From positions 35,853,340 to 35,917,339 of the forward strand of contig CM057153.1 of the NCBI GenBank assembly GCA_029962745.1: a DNA stretch of 64,000 nucleotides, written 5' to 3'. The notes beneath the pieces were generated by a model, which saw only the letters and a list, made by a program, of their open reading frames with translations, had not been told where the DNA came from and made no database searches. Positions 12,088-25,060 of this stretch are shown here, piece by piece. Numbering within the stretch: the first letter of the stretch is position 1; every line of letters begins with the position of its first letter. A program made the position numbers and the translations under genes. Origin of the DNA: Echinometra lucunter. Taxonomy: Eukaryota; Echinodermata; Echinoidea; Camarodonta; Echinometridae.

Positions 12088-14100
12088 GTGAGTATGTGAT
12101 ATATAATAATTATCATTTTTGGAGAAAAGGCAATCATACCGAATCTGTAGACCATAGATCAGAATTATAAGATCTCGTTTACATGGGTTAGGTATTGTGA
12201 CTGTATGAAGAACATTATATTAACTGATCTAGAATCATTAAGTGTGTTCTTTTACATCGCTTCAACTCCCTTCTGGCTCTCAGAGTCATAAAAGTCATAC
12301 ACTCCAAAGCACCCTTCTGACATTCAGCATACCCTGTGACACAGTTAAGACTCGCTGTGTGTAGGAAGACCACCTGACTACTATGACCAACCTCTTTCTA
12401 TCATATATGCAAATATTCTTTTTTATTCAGGTTTGACTGTATTTAGAACAATCAACCTGTCAGCTGCTGGGTGCCATAAGGACTTTTGTCCATTTCAGGC
12501 CATCTGTTACAGTATAGAATTATCACCCTTCTGCCTCTCATCTGATAGTATTCAGTATGTCCCTATTATCTCCTATAGCTCACCCAGGCACACTTTTAAG
12601 TGACACACATATTGATCTGTTACTAAGTCATCAGCCTTGTAATCCATTGATTTCTCATTTATGTAAGAAGTGCTGTACATGTATGTATTACAGTGATGTT
12701 TATGCAGCAACGGCAGATTTCACACCCTCTCAGGTCGAAAATTTGAAACTTGTAAGCTTCAGAAGGCAATTAGGAAAATGTCAGAATGAATTTTCATATG
12801 AGCAACAAGGACTGTTAAAAATTTTTTAGAAACTGCTGGTCAGGAAAAAAGAGAGTTATAGATATCCATAACATTCATTTTCACATTTTAGCTTTCCTAA
12901 GTGTAATTGTTCACTGTTACATAACTTTTGATATTAGTTGTTGAGAAGAAGGAATGCTTGATGGCATCTTTAGAGCATTGTTGATAAGTTGTCTGTGTAA
13001 TAGAAGGTCTTACACTTTAATGTAGGTTTTGCTCGCCCATTATTTGTCTTGTATTTCATGGATATCCCTCATACACAATAGCACCTCTGCCACACTTTCA
13101 AATATTGACTTTTTCTTCAAATAACACCTCTTCTTCAGAAATGTTTAGTACAACTCTATTTCCTAGCCTTGCTCAATACTTGCTTTGCTTTCATAATACC
13201 TTCCTTTTTGTGTCAACACTAAATCTTTTTTTTTTAAATGAGATAAAATTTTGGTTGCATAGTTTGATTCTGATTTTACTCATCAAAAACCTTCCTTTTA
13301 AGCATTCCCTGTTGTTTATACACTTAAAATAATTGTTTGACCTATTTTCAAAGTTCCCCTGTGGCCATTGGGCACCATCTGAATATAGCACACCTCCTTA
13401 GCATCTTTATTAATTTGTGGGGAGTGAAAAGAAATCTTAATTGATTTAGTCTGCATATTCAATTGTCCAACCTGGGCACATGCTCAATTGCACTATTTCA
13501 TATTTCCTTTACAACAGTGGAGTAAAAAATTGAACTTTTTTTTGGAACTCCCCATGTACTACCTGGGAATGAAAACATATCATCATGCAGCCACTGGAGT
13601 AGAAAGACAAACGTAATACCCTTGTAAACAAGTTCATATTCTCCTGTTTGCATATGGTTGGAAGAAATGAATCATGGATAATCGATTGTTAATTGTTCGA
13701 AACTAAACTTATTCGTTTTGATTGAACGAGCAAAACCTTGTATAGAGTGAGGTTATTTCTTTTTTTCTGAGGAGAAAAAAAAGGTTTTTGGCTGCTATTC
13801 ATTATGATAGCTGCTTGGATTTCTCAGGTTTCATTAAGAAAGCTGAACTTGGTAAGCATTGGAGCATTATGGTGTGACTGGTGTTTATAAAGTGCAGTCT
13901 GTCTATGGAAGAAGAAGCCATAGAAGAAGGGTCATTTTCTTAAAGTGCAGGCACTGCGTATTCTCAACTCTAGAATAGAATTGTACATCACATGGGTTGT
14001 ATGAATTTTCTTACTCCTCTGACTATTGCTTTGCAGTCAGTATCATACACTGAACCAAATTCTTAACTTGATTTATTTCATTCATTTGGTATTTTATAAA
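12088..14100 (+). other. probable start of a long first intron
   Basis: It begins with the GTGAGT donor. A small candidate exon at about 12700-12755 (acceptor ATGTATTACAG, donor GTAAGC) fails to keep frame with the phase-1 end of the signal-peptide exon, so it is not called. No phase-compatible next exon was identified in the window, consistent with a long intron. Confidence 0.4.
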
Positions 14101-14106
14101 CAATAC

Positions 14107-14233
14107 ATTTGTTACTTGTTACTTGCAGTACATCATATGCTAAGCCTAATTATAGCCATAAACATGGGGGGAGGGCTGTATAATGTAAAAAGTATAAATT
14201 ACAATTAATATACATATTTGTTACTTGTTACTT
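14107..14233. repeat. 18-bp direct repeat pair
   Basis: ATTTGTTACTTGTTACTT occurs at 14107-14124 and again, identical, at 14216-14233, 109 bases apart and just upstream of the foldback element at 14267. It may reflect a local duplication or the edges of a lost insertion. Confidence 0.5.
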
Positions 14234-14266
14234 AAGCTCTGAAACCAGCACTACACTTGCAACTTA

Positions 14267-14532
14267 GACTCTAAAAACAAATCTAGTCATATTTGACTGA
14301 CTAGTACTGTTCTAGTAAAAATTGACACACTACTAGTGAAAATGACCAGAATTCTTGTAGAGTATTTGACTAGAACATAGGATCACATTGGCTCGAACAT
14401 TAATTTGACACGATTTTTTTTTTAGAATTCTGGTCATTTTCACTTAATTTGTATCAATTTTGACTGCAATAAGTGCTGGGACCTGTGGAATCTGGTAATC
14501 TAGTCAAATATGACTAGATTGTTATTAGAGTG
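14267..14532. mobile_element. foldback MITE, possible Tc1/mariner type
   Basis: The ends are near-perfect inverted copies: CTAGTCATATTTGACT on the left and AGTCAAATATGACTAG on the right, with ACTCTAA..TTAGAGT at the tips. An inner pair, GTGAAAATGACCAGAATTCT against AGAATTCTGGTCATTTTCAC, extends the palindrome, so most of the 266 bp can fold on itself. TA dinucleotides flank both ends (14265-14266 and 14533-14534), which fits a TA target duplication. There is no transposase ORF. Confidence 0.8.
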
Positions 14533-14711
14533 TAATGCTAAACCCTAAACCTTAACATAACCATTGACATTACTGGATTGTCTTGCGTGAAATGAAGCCC
14601 AAAAGCACTTTAGAGCAGTTGTCGGAACAGCGTCTCAGGATTCTGTCTGCCAATAGCCAAGAGAGTGTTCACTCATAGAGTCACTACCCATCTGGCTCTC
14701 AGCACATTATA

Positions 14712-14923
14712 GGGGGTTCACACCTAATAGCACACTTAAAAAAGTGCAAGAAAAGACTTTGTTTTGTGTGTGAATGTAAAAAGTTCACTAATAAGTGATT
14801 TTCTCAGTGCACTAAATAGCATACATTACCGGGCTTTTGGGGAATCAGTGTACTTATTCACCGAGCAGTGTGTGTGTGTGGGCATTGAAAATTGCTTTTT
14901 TTCTGTGTGTGAATGGTCCCCCC
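14712..14923. mobile_element. possible degenerate inverted-repeat element
   Basis: GGGGGTTCACAC at the left end and GTGTGAATGGTCCCCCC at the right end form a short imperfect terminal inverted repeat around ~210 bp containing repeated GTGCACT/AGTGCA-like motifs. The match is short and gapped, so the call is tentative. Confidence 0.3.
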
Positions 14924-16112
14924 ATACCCCCTGATTTTTGAAACGCACTCCACAGCACACTGATATGTACTGTGAACTGCCCAACCATGCTCTTCAACAA
15001 GACTGATTTAAATGCCCCTTGCATGCAAAAACTGTCGACCACAAAAACAACAACCACCGAGATGGCCAGTTTGGTATGTGATACCTTCTTCTATAAGCCC
15101 TTTTCAACTGAACTGGATATAAGGGATATGAAAAACCATGAAACATGGAGAATAGACTGGAAAGTAAGATCTGTTCTGTCTACTTTTGTCCTTAATTTCC
15201 CTTTACCCTACTGCTTTTGGAGGTAAGAAAAGAAGTCTAAGCATCTCCGGAATTGTAGAAAGAAATCTGGGTAGATTTTGTCGGCTGTAGAAGTACGAAT
15301 CTTTTTATCGCCCACATCAGATAGGATGTTAATCTAAGATTTCTCAGCACCTGTGGGAATAGCATTATCTCCTGTAAGTATCTTGTTGGAAAGCTTCTTT
15401 CAACATGACAGGAGTTTGGTTAAAGACAGTGTGGGACACTTGTAATAAATGTGTACCAGCACCAAAAGATATTTAGCTCTGTATGTTAGGGATTCCATGT
15501 CGCTAAACTATATTCAAAATATGAGCTTCAAAAAGTATAATCTATGTAAGAATTCAAATATACTTTCAGTAACTAAAAGGCGATTAGTGAATAGACTAGT
15601 TGACATGTGCCCTTCGATTTTGTGCATTTTGGTCTTCTGTATCCATTATTTTCTTCAAACTCCTTAAATGTTAACCCCAAGAATGCCTGGTAAAGTGTTT
15701 GTTTTTCCAGGGGGGGGGGGGTATTTCATTCGTACTAGCTGTACACAAATTATATTTCAGGTGAGTGGTACACTGTAATGCCTGGATTCCAGATTTAGTC
15801 TAAAATCATTTGGGCAACAAAAACATCATAGAAGCAAAACCTGATTTCAAATATAAATCTAGTTTTTTACAATGAAAGTGATATTTTAATATAATAAGGA
15901 TGTAATTATCTATTTCAAGTGCGCATATCTCACTTTAGGTCCAGAGAATACTGCTAGTATTCTCAGGTTTTCTTTAAAAAAAAAAAAATACACATACTTT
16001 CCAAAACTTCAAATGGCTCGTAATACTGATATTTCAGTCATGGCGACTACGAAGTACAGTGTGTAGCTCCAGGCCCCCCTCCCTCCACTGAAATGCACTG
16101 AAAGGTAAAAAC

Positions 16113-16164
<52 letters not shown>
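16113..16164. repeat. (GAAA)n microsatellite
   Basis: About 13 uninterrupted GAAA units. The serine/phenylalanine-rich reverse-strand frames over it are artefacts. Confidence 0.95.
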
Positions 16165-16564
16165 GAGGGAAAAAGATACTTGAAAAGAAAATGACATGGC
16201 TCCCTCCAACACCCTCAGTGGCCCCATAACTTGTAATTTCATCCATGTCCCTGAAGACTAGCCCCAGCCCCCACCCATGCACTGTTGCCACTGTCATCTT
16301 ATTTGCTTTGCCCACACTACATGTACATCACTGCTTTGGTAGAAAACATATCTTAAGTTTTGTATGGGTTGTTTTTAACTTTGCAAAGGCCTGAAAATAC
16401 CTTTAACTACCTTTATCTGTTACATCAAAAGGAGGAGATTGTGGAATTACTTTTTAGGCAGGCCCAATCATCTGTCAGTGATTGCTATACTGAGTTACAT
16501 GTACAGACACACTCATGCATATCACTGGATCTTCGTAAGCTTTTATATTCTGTTTTGATCAAGT

Positions 16565-19440
16565 AGGTCTGACTGATTCACATGGGAGGGAAAATCATGT
16601 ATACCATAACTGCATAAAACATGGTTTGTAGCATATTAGGATATAGAGACTCTTTGGTGAAGAGTGCTTGGTTGTAAGGTGATGTAAGGGCACGATTCCA
16701 TATAATTTGACATTGATATGGGGTAACCCCTTTTCTTGCCTGAGTAATTATACGAAAGATGAAATCATGCCCAAATCTCTGCTCACTGTTTACTTTTGGA
16801 AAAAAAAACCCTGGAATATATGACTGTAGAGTTATTACATAAAATATATAGTTTTAGTGCAAAATAAGTTCATCAGGATGGTTGATATATATGAGTATAG
16901 AGAACTTAATACTCATATAGTTTTAGTGATTTAATTGAATTTTAAGGGGGTAAATATGTAGATCTGGGCCTCTAAATCCCTTTATGAATTATTTCATTTA
17001 CAACAGTTGTACAGGTATTAGAATATTATGCAGTAGAGAATAAAATTGGATCTGACTTTCTGACTTTGTCCACAAAGATGCAGAGCATGGGAAATGAAGA
17101 TCCTTTATAATAACTGAATGAGTACTTCAGTTTAGCTTCATCAGTGTTGCTTTTTTTTCAGCACTATATAATCATGAGGTGTGAATAAGGCTAATAGATC
17201 ACCTTTTCTACTATATTTTTATCTAAAAAAGATAAGGTTATTTATTTTTTATTTGGAAGTGAACCTAGGACAAAGGTAAAATGAAACTGGAACCAAAGCC
17301 ATTTTAATAGTTATGGGTTTTCTTATGTCATTTAGGGTTTTGATAAACGTTTCTAGGGATTATGAAAGCTTTATCATGCAGCTGGTATTTTTGGTTAGTG
17401 CATTATGTTCTAGGTCCTGTGTTATCAATAGTTAGGATCGACTCAAATCAATTGCAACTTGATATCAATTACATCTGTATAAGAGACAGAAAATTGTAAA
17501 ATAGTTGAAGACTTTATATTGATGCAGATCAATTGCAACTCTTTATATGACAGGGTATTCATGAAATGATGAAATTCCTCTATCATTTTGGAAAATAAAC
17601 ATGGTTGTATGAGTTTGTTTTTCATTATTAAACAAGAAATAATTATTGATATTCACAACAGAAAAATTCAGATTCAAAGATATGGTAGAGATCACATGAG
17701 AAAGGGTTGTACCTTAATGGGTTGAATTTTTGATGGAAAAAGCTCTTGAGAGTATTTTATTTTTAATTTAAATCAAACTCAGTTGAAGCCTTTGAAAATT
17801 AGTGTGATGAATAAAAACTATGAAATATTTCTTATTGCATACTTATGTAAATGGGTAAAGACAAAAGCAAGGATATAAAAGTAATCTTATTGATATTTTC
17901 ATCACAAAACTGCTTGCTAGTTCCTTTTATCATTGATTCTGAGACTGAGCTATCTGTTGATTGTAGTTTAGAAGCTGATAAAATTCCCTTTCATGTAATG
18001 CCCTCCTCCCTCTTAGTATATTTTCTTTGTAATCATTATGAAGAGGCATGGTTTGGGTATGAATAGCCAAACGTGATAGCACTGTGGACAAACTCTGTCA
18101 CCTGCTGTTTCATATACAATGCCATGAAAGAGATTAGAATGCTTGAATTAATCTGGTTAATATTTCTGTCTTTGATTGGGGCATTGGGTATTACTATTTG
18201 TGTGTATATTCATGTACAGTATATTCACTGTTTTCATGGAAGTCATACAGGAAGTACTGCTTCTAATGCCTTTCTTGGTTTTATTTTTTGTGCAGTGACT
18301 GTTATTTTTGTTCTTTTTGTGGTTATTATTACCCTATTTCCTGATATTATTTCTCTTCTGATTATCATTATGATCCTTAGAAATGTTTTAGTTGCAACAA
18401 ATGTTCCTGTTTTGATTATTGTTCCCATATAATGTGGTATTTTTGATTGATCTTATCCCTAATCTTTGTCATATCTTTGTTGGAATTATTGCGATTTTCA
18501 TAATTGTTATTGTTGTTTTTGTTTTGTTCATTACACATATATTCAGACATATACAAGCATACATATATATATGTACGTTTATGTACATCTTCGCCTTATT
18601 TGTATCATTTACCATTTGCATTGATATGGTACATGATGGTGTAATTTTTATTTGGGTTAGCCATATCCCCTTTCACCCTCTCTTACAAGACACATGCAAG
18701 CTGAGTTATATCACTCTTTATCATTAGAAGCTACACTGTGTGTAATACCCCTCTGGATCAATTAATGAATATAGTATCACGAGTATGCATTTGCAAGACC
18801 ATGTTCACACTTGGCGATTTGTCTAGATCAGTCTGCATTAATCAAATGGGCTGTTCCATTAATTTTGTGGACTTTTAAAGAAGCAAGTCCAGTTAAATCA
18901 TACTGAATTAAACCATAGTTTGATGGTCTTTCATGATCTTCAAATGCTGACCCTGAAGGTTGTATTATCATTGTGATCCTATGATCTCTGTAGTATTTCA
19001 TGATACTTACATGCATATGTGAACAGCGCCTGCCCTTTAAGTGGAGTATGGATTTTGTCTAACGAGGTAGGCATGGATGTATCCAAAGCCTTTCCACTGG
19101 TCGCAGAATAACTTATCCCAATGCATGTGTGCAACAATACCTTTAGTAATTAATGTCTAATGAATGGCTTACGGTATATTTAGCAATGCATATTATGCGC
19201 TAGCTGCTCTTTTGGTAATTTTTATGATCACATGGGTGTTTAGGTTCTGTGGTTTAATTGAGTTGCCACTTTTTCCTGGAGTTGGTGAGCAACTTAATAT
19301 TCCATGATTACCAAAATGTAAGTGTTATGTACACTAAACTGAATTATGAAACAAGCATCATTTCTCGAAAGTCAGAATAGAGGTAAGGGGGATAGGAGAT
19401 AGATTATGGAAATATAGGATGACATGATTATACAAACACA
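16565..19440. other. non-coding AT-rich stretch
   Basis: It contains an 11-bp perfect inverted repeat (TATATGAGTAT at 16888-16898 and its complement at 16909-16919). A T-rich tract at 18070-18730 yields hydrophobic open frames on the plus strand; these reflect T-rich codons, not membrane proteins I can recognise. No splice-supported exon was found. Confidence 0.5.
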
Positions 19441-19444
19441 GCTT

Positions 19445-19507
19445 GTCCTCATGGTAAGGATGACAAGGCACAACCAAAGGGAGGGAGACATTTGAAGGTG
19501 ATATCTA
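19445..19507. repeat. diverged repeat copy 1
   Basis: This 63-bp segment matches 20141-20203 at 57 of 63 positions (shared core AACCAAAGGGAGGGAGACAT). The copies are in the same orientation about 700 bp apart. The flanks are not obviously shared, so it is a short piece of a dispersed repeat or a local duplication. Confidence 0.7.
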
Positions 19508-20039
19508 ATCAGATATTCGAATTTAAAAAGGGAAAAAGAGAGAAGTAAGATGGTGAGATTGCTAAAATATATGAAACAGTTTAAACAAAGCATGCGTGGA
19601 TGTATTTCTGTCTGCAGTGAGAAGGCAAAGCCATGTCCTATCTTACTCTACTCACATCATTTCATACACCCGGGGAAAAGTCTCTCAGGGTTACTTTTAA
19701 TCTAAAATAGTAGTTCACTGTGGATGAGATTTAACAAAACCCCTGATGAATAATTACAGTTTGCATAAAAAAATAGGTTGATGACTTAAATAGGCCATGT
19801 TTAATCTTGTTCTTATTTAATGTAGTTTGGTAAATATGATTTAAGATTTATTGTGGAAAATCAGAGTCATTCATGGATACACATCATCAGATTTATCTGG
19901 TAAGAGAGATGTAGCGGTAAATGACACATTCAACCTGTGACCAACATATGCGCATCATGCTTCTATGTTAGTAATGCTTGTGGAAGCCCTCTGTCACCAA
20001 TCAAGAAAACCTTGCGACATTTGCTTTGATGAGTCAAGG

Positions 20040-20280
20040 TTGCCTGCTGCCCTGAAAGCCAGAACCCAATACTGGTCGGGCGAGTGTCAGTAGCTAGAAA
20101 CCCACTACACCCCCGCCGCGACCCCTGCGCTAGATCGTTCGTCCTCACGGTATGGATGACGAGGCGCAACCAAAGGGAGGGAGACATTTGAAGGCGATAT
20201 CCAAACAATGCCGCTGGGGTGCATGGGGATCGTATGATGGCCGGTGTGTGCGTGCTGTCCGTGTGAGGGTGTGTTGAACT
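20040..20280. repeat. GC/CpG-rich repeat copy 2 and flank
   Basis: This holds the second copy of the 63-bp repeat (20141-20203) inside a conspicuously CpG-rich block (GCCGCGACCCC near 20115, GATCGTTCGTCC near 20134). The phrase GATCTAGCGCA, on the minus strand here (about 20128-20138), also occurs on the plus strand in the inverted-repeat element near 31930. This looks like an old mobile-element fragment; no transposase or reverse transcriptase was recognised. Confidence 0.4.
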
Positions 20281-20975
20281 TTTGAGAAGAGGGTTGAACT
20301 GTCAATTATGAAATAATTTCAGTGGAGGTAGGGTTTCAGTTTTATGGTTCCAGTGAAATTGGAGGCTGTGATTGATGAATTACACACTAATTGAATTTTG
20401 AAAAGGTGTTTGTGTGATGATTTAAGAGACTGATGGAAGGCTTGGAAGTTGAAGGAATTATGCGTGACAGTTATAGTTGAATTGGAAATCATCGAGATTC
20501 GAAGAATTATAAACAAAATGATTAGAAACACTAACATGATCAAATTTCTGCTGGTATTTAGACATGATTCGATATGTTGTAATTTTGATGAAAGGTGTAA
20601 TTACTGATTTGAAATATCTAAGATATAAGTAAGCAGTAAAATACCTCACTTCCAGAAGAATTTGTCTCAACTACATGCACTTCAAATTGGCATAAGAACC
20701 TGTACCACAATTATTTAGATAAAAATCTTTGTTTTTATGAAAAAGTAGATGGAAAAGATGGGATTTTTTATGTTGGAGTTGCACAACATTTGTAAAAGCA
20801 AAAATTTTGTTATTACAATTGAAGTAGCCTATTATGTTTCTAAATATTTTTTGATTTTTTTCTTTCCTTTCCCTTCCATGTTGCTTGCTTCTTCTTCTTC
20901 TGGATACTGAATTCATCTTTGTCAACTCACCTTTATTACAGGTAAGCAATAAATGTTCATAAAGGAAGTCAGAGT

Positions 20976-21180
20976 GTGATGGTGGTGATGATGATGATGA
21001 TAATGTTGACGATGATAGTAATGGTGATGGTGATGGTATCGGTGGCGGTGGTGGTGGTGATATTGATGATGATGATGATGATGATGTTGGTGGTGATGGT
21101 GATGATGATTATGGTGATGGTGATGGCTATGATGATGATGATGTTGATGAAATTGATTATGTTGGTGATGGTAATTAGAC
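20976..21180. repeat. (GAT)n/(GGT)n trinucleotide tract
   Basis: Degenerate GATGAT/GGTGGT repeats. The methionine/valine-rich and isoleucine/threonine-rich frames on the two strands are artefacts. Confidence 0.9.
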
Positions 21181-21543
21181 TGAAATACAAAATTGAAGGT
21201 GAAAGTGCAAATGATGATTGTGATAATTAAACAATTCCAGTAATGATGATATCGATACTTGTGATTGTCACTCTGTTTTGCCTGTTAAAGATGAAATTTT
21301 ATGTTTCCTGGCATCCTTATTACAAATTTTGTTTACAAGTAACATAAGCTTTTAGACGTCATCACCAATTCCCCTCAAATTTATATCAAATTTACTCAAA
21401 TAACTTACTTAAAATTGATATTGTTGCCTTAGTTGAGTAATTCTCATTATTAATTCAAGGAGATTGTTGCATTATTATTTTTATCTCCACCAATGTAATA
21501 CATCCTACACAAAGGAAAGAAAGTAAAACATATCAATCCCATC

Positions 21544-21546
<3 letters not shown>

Positions 21547-21621
<75 letters not shown>

Positions 21622-21624
21622 GAG
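21547..21624. repeat. compound (GA)n(CAGA)n microsatellite
   Basis: A pure GA run to about 21592 passes directly into CAGA units to 21624. Confidence 0.95.
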
Positions 21625-24160
21625 TTATGCCCTATGGAAGCTCAGACTGATTAGAACATCATGAAACATATATCTGCTTCACAATCAGAATGCCAACACA
21701 TTAATGTTTTATGTCTGTAGTACCTTAGGTATTGAGCATACCAATCATAGCCATACATCATCGTCACTGGGCTTGGCCTTTTCATCGTCGGGTCTACATG
21801 ATACATCACTACAGAATGTGTACTTCATTAGCCATGTTGGATCCATTCAGTCAACAACATGCGACTGTTGAAGTCCCGAGCTCAACACAAATAGAGATGA
21901 ATGGAAGACATTAATGATTACAAGATGATTACTTTGACCGAGGATTCCAATGGTTTTTATGCGGATAGAATTATCGATTATGCTCTTAAATAGTTTAGTT
22001 TCAAGTTTTCTTGTTATTCCATTAAAAAAATCAGAGCATCAAAATGACATACCATCCTTCCTACCATCCTCCATTATGAAAGAGAGTTAACTTTAATAAT
22101 TCTCAGATAAAAATTCCTTAATGAAGGACTTCCTAAAGACTTGATGGCATTTATTTTCTAGTCGGCCTATGTAGCTTAACAGAAGTAAATGAACATTAAT
22201 GTTTCATTTCAATGGAGATTAGATTAGAAAATATGCAGAGTAAACATATTAACATTCCTGTCTTTGATCCTACAAGATGTTTTTGTTTAAAGAATTGTTT
22301 TTCCAGGGGATGCAATGAGACTATCGCTTAGCACTATGCTAGATGGGTATCTAGGTTTCCGGGCCCCTTCTCTAAAATTAGTTCAAACGATTATATCATC
22401 AGTCTGAACCGGGCACTGCTTTGTTTTGAATCAGTTACATTGATAGTAGAACAAGATTAGCCTATGGGAAAGTGTCTGCTCTGCATGAAACCAGTTTGTT
22501 CGTAAAGTTCTTCACTCCAAACTTACACATCTCGTAATTAAATCATCAACTCATCATCAGCTTGCGGTGATGGTATGGTTATAACAGAAATCAGTGAAAT
22601 TTTCAGATTATCCTGACTTAAAGATTAAACTGATACCCTAGCATTATCACCCATTTTGTTGACAGATCTCATGGTCTTGAAGAGAAAATAGATGTGCACA
22701 TTGAGAATGAGGATATCCTTCAACCACATACTTCCAAGTGAATAAAGAGATAAAAGATTATTTTTCATGGCTTAAATTGCTGGTGTCACTCTATCTGTTG
22801 CCAGTCTGACACTCTTACATGGAGCTGTTATTTATCATAGGATTTAGACTAGAACTAATTCTTTTCTATCTTTTGGTTGAGGTTGACTGACATCTCAACA
22901 ATGGAAAGCAATTATGAGATAAAGGGATGGGACGACTAATGTTTAGGAGAGAGGTAGGGTCTACATTGTCAATTATGAGAAAGCGGCTGAATTCACCCTA
23001 AAGACCCAATGTGCATTTGTACTTCCAGCACAATAATACATGTAAAAGATATTTTCTTTGTCAGTGCTCAGGGTAGAGATTCACTGATGATTGCCTATTT
23101 GCCTATTTTGCCTATTTTGCACTAAAAACATGATCTGTGGAGATAAAAGTCATCTTTTCTAATATTCCTTGCATAATTTGCATATGTTCACTAATCATTG
23201 CTTTAGAAGTTGTAACCATCAGTTGATATGTTATTCATTGTCCTTTCAGGTGCCATGAGCTTCATTAACATGTAAAACAATTTATACTACATTTTGCGGG
23301 ATGTTTTTTCACTATTTGTCTTGAAAAAGAACATTGATTTATAATATCAAACGTAATATTGCAGGAACTTATTTTGAATTTTAAGATGAAAGGCTTACTT
23401 TTCCCCGTCTGAAGGCTGGCTTAAACTGTCTAAAGTACAAAAAATGGATATGAATAGCCATGCTTCTGTTCGAGTTTTGGTGCTCATGCATATGCTCCTG
23501 CAACAGTTTGGGCTTTTAGGGTTTGGGTTGATTATGCTTTGAGGTGTGGTATATGGTTAGGGTAGGTACATAGGGTTTAATATCTGTGTTTCCATGCAAA
23601 TTTTATTGATTAGAAAAAAAAAAGGAAAGAAAGAAAAGAATAGCATCAAACGTGTTTATGGATATGAAAAAACACTTTCTACTTCTCAGTGTTGAAATTC
23701 ATGTCATGCATGTGCCAGGAATATAACAGTAAGGGGTATGCTGGTGAAGTATTATATAACAGTGGCAATATGGAAGCTCAATTGCTTGAGAACTAAGCCA
23801 CTTTCCTAACTGATAGTCCCGAGGCCTAGATTATGGTCAGGTTCATTGTTAACTATGGACGATAGGATTTATGATGACGAAAGGAAGGGGGGGGGGAGAC
23901 ACACCCCTACAGTGAAGTTGCACCGGTCATTGAACCTCATACCTTTCTTCTTGTTTAGGATAGAAAATTATGAAGTCCAAATAATAGCGTTCGAAGCAGA
24001 CGGATTGAAATGAAATATAGTTTTGAATGTAGATCTTAACTTATCACAACATTTGAAAACGGTCAATAATTCATTATCTATAAATTAATCCATTTATTGT
24101 TACCGGGTACCAGCACGATTTTGTTACTGTTTTTCAAATACATCTTCATCATGGTAGTGG
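21625..24160. other. non-coding stretch with a coding-like patch near 21.8 kb
   Basis: Around 21750-21912 the sequence is CpG-richer, and a frame ending PSSTQIEMNGRH-stop follows a possible acceptor (CTTCATTAG near 21829). Competing frames look equally plausible, so no exon is called. A 9-10-bp tandem (TTGCCTATT, four units) lies at 23091-23120. Degenerate TAGGGTTT-type sequence lies near 23516-23580. Confidence 0.35.
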
Positions 24161-24166
24161 TACCCA

Positions 24167-24190
24167 TTTTTTTTTTTTTTTTTTTTTTTT
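24167..24190. repeat. poly(T) run
   Basis: Twenty-four T residues. The lysine-run frame on the minus strand is an artefact of this tract. Confidence 0.9.
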
Positions 24191-25027
24191 ACTGTTTCTT
24201 ATTATTCTTTGATAAATGCTTGTAAAAATTACTTGTACTGGTACCAGCTCAAGTTCATTCATACATTTTTCTAAAACATGGGACCATGCCAAGAAGAAGT
24301 CAAAAAATATACGATGATGCCTGCTGAAGAGACCAATCTGCCCAGGGAGATTTGCAAGAGCCAAGACATGGATTTCAAGAGAAATTATAGTAATCCCCAA
24401 TTACTCAACAGTAAAATAATCTGGGGATACCGGGGTGCCAGGTTACTCTTAAAGATGTTGAAGATGCTATCCAGTTGGATTCCACCCCATCTCCTTCTCA
24501 TCCGTATTTTGGTGTCATCTTTCTTTATTCCTTGCAAGAGACCTTCACCTGCTTTCCTCGTTTGTTACCTTTCGCAAATTTTTTTGTAATTTCTTGTTGT
24601 TATTCATGACTAATGATGCTACTTCATGAGGGATATTTTTTTTTTGGACAGCTCATTTCCATGTGAACTACACCCCTCCTTCCTACGCACTCGTTTGACC
24701 TTTGGATGTCTGTTCATCTGTTTTGCTGTTTGTCAGTCTTTCTGCCCATTATTTCCTTTTTGTGTATTTTTTCCTCTTGAAACTTGGACGTCCCCCTTCT
24801 TCTTTATCATGTGCTGCGAGCTGGAAGGGTTTTGACCCACAGCTTTGACAAATTTTCTCCTAAAATCCCATTCTTTCGGAAGAGTTTGAAGGAAATTTAA
24901 ATGGCTGAACTTGTTGTCATCCCAATTAAAGATTTTTTCCTTGTGAAAACAATTCTTCTTTTTCTTCTCCTTATGCAGAAGCTATTTGGGAATATGTGCA
25001 TCTAGAAAAGTAATCATCCTTACCACA

Positions 25028-25060
25028 CCCCCCCCCCCCCCAACACACACACACACACAC
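25028..25060. repeat. poly(C) followed by (AC)n
   Basis: Fourteen C residues merge into (AC)n. It is one of many poly(C/G) tracts in the window. Confidence 0.9.

Noticed and set aside
11774..12091. Coding frame starting at ATG 11867
   Set aside because: The alternative frame from 11964/11973 has a complete signal peptide and a consensus donor; the 11867 frame is kept only as a possible upstream ORF.
12700..12755. Second exon for the signal-peptide gene
   Set aside because: Splice sites look acceptable but the phase-1 join gives an early stop.
15999..16320. Reverse-strand frames rich in Ser/Phe/Leu
   Set aside because: They are produced by the (GAAA)n microsatellite.
18073..18727. Two hydrophobic plus-strand frames resembling membrane proteins
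   Set aside because: The DNA is simply T-rich, so hydrophobic codons dominate; no motif, signal or splice support.
24278..24589. 103-codon plus-strand frame
   Set aside because: The first half looks protein-like but there is no acceptor, and the second half is T-rich low-information sequence; the opposite strand is open too.
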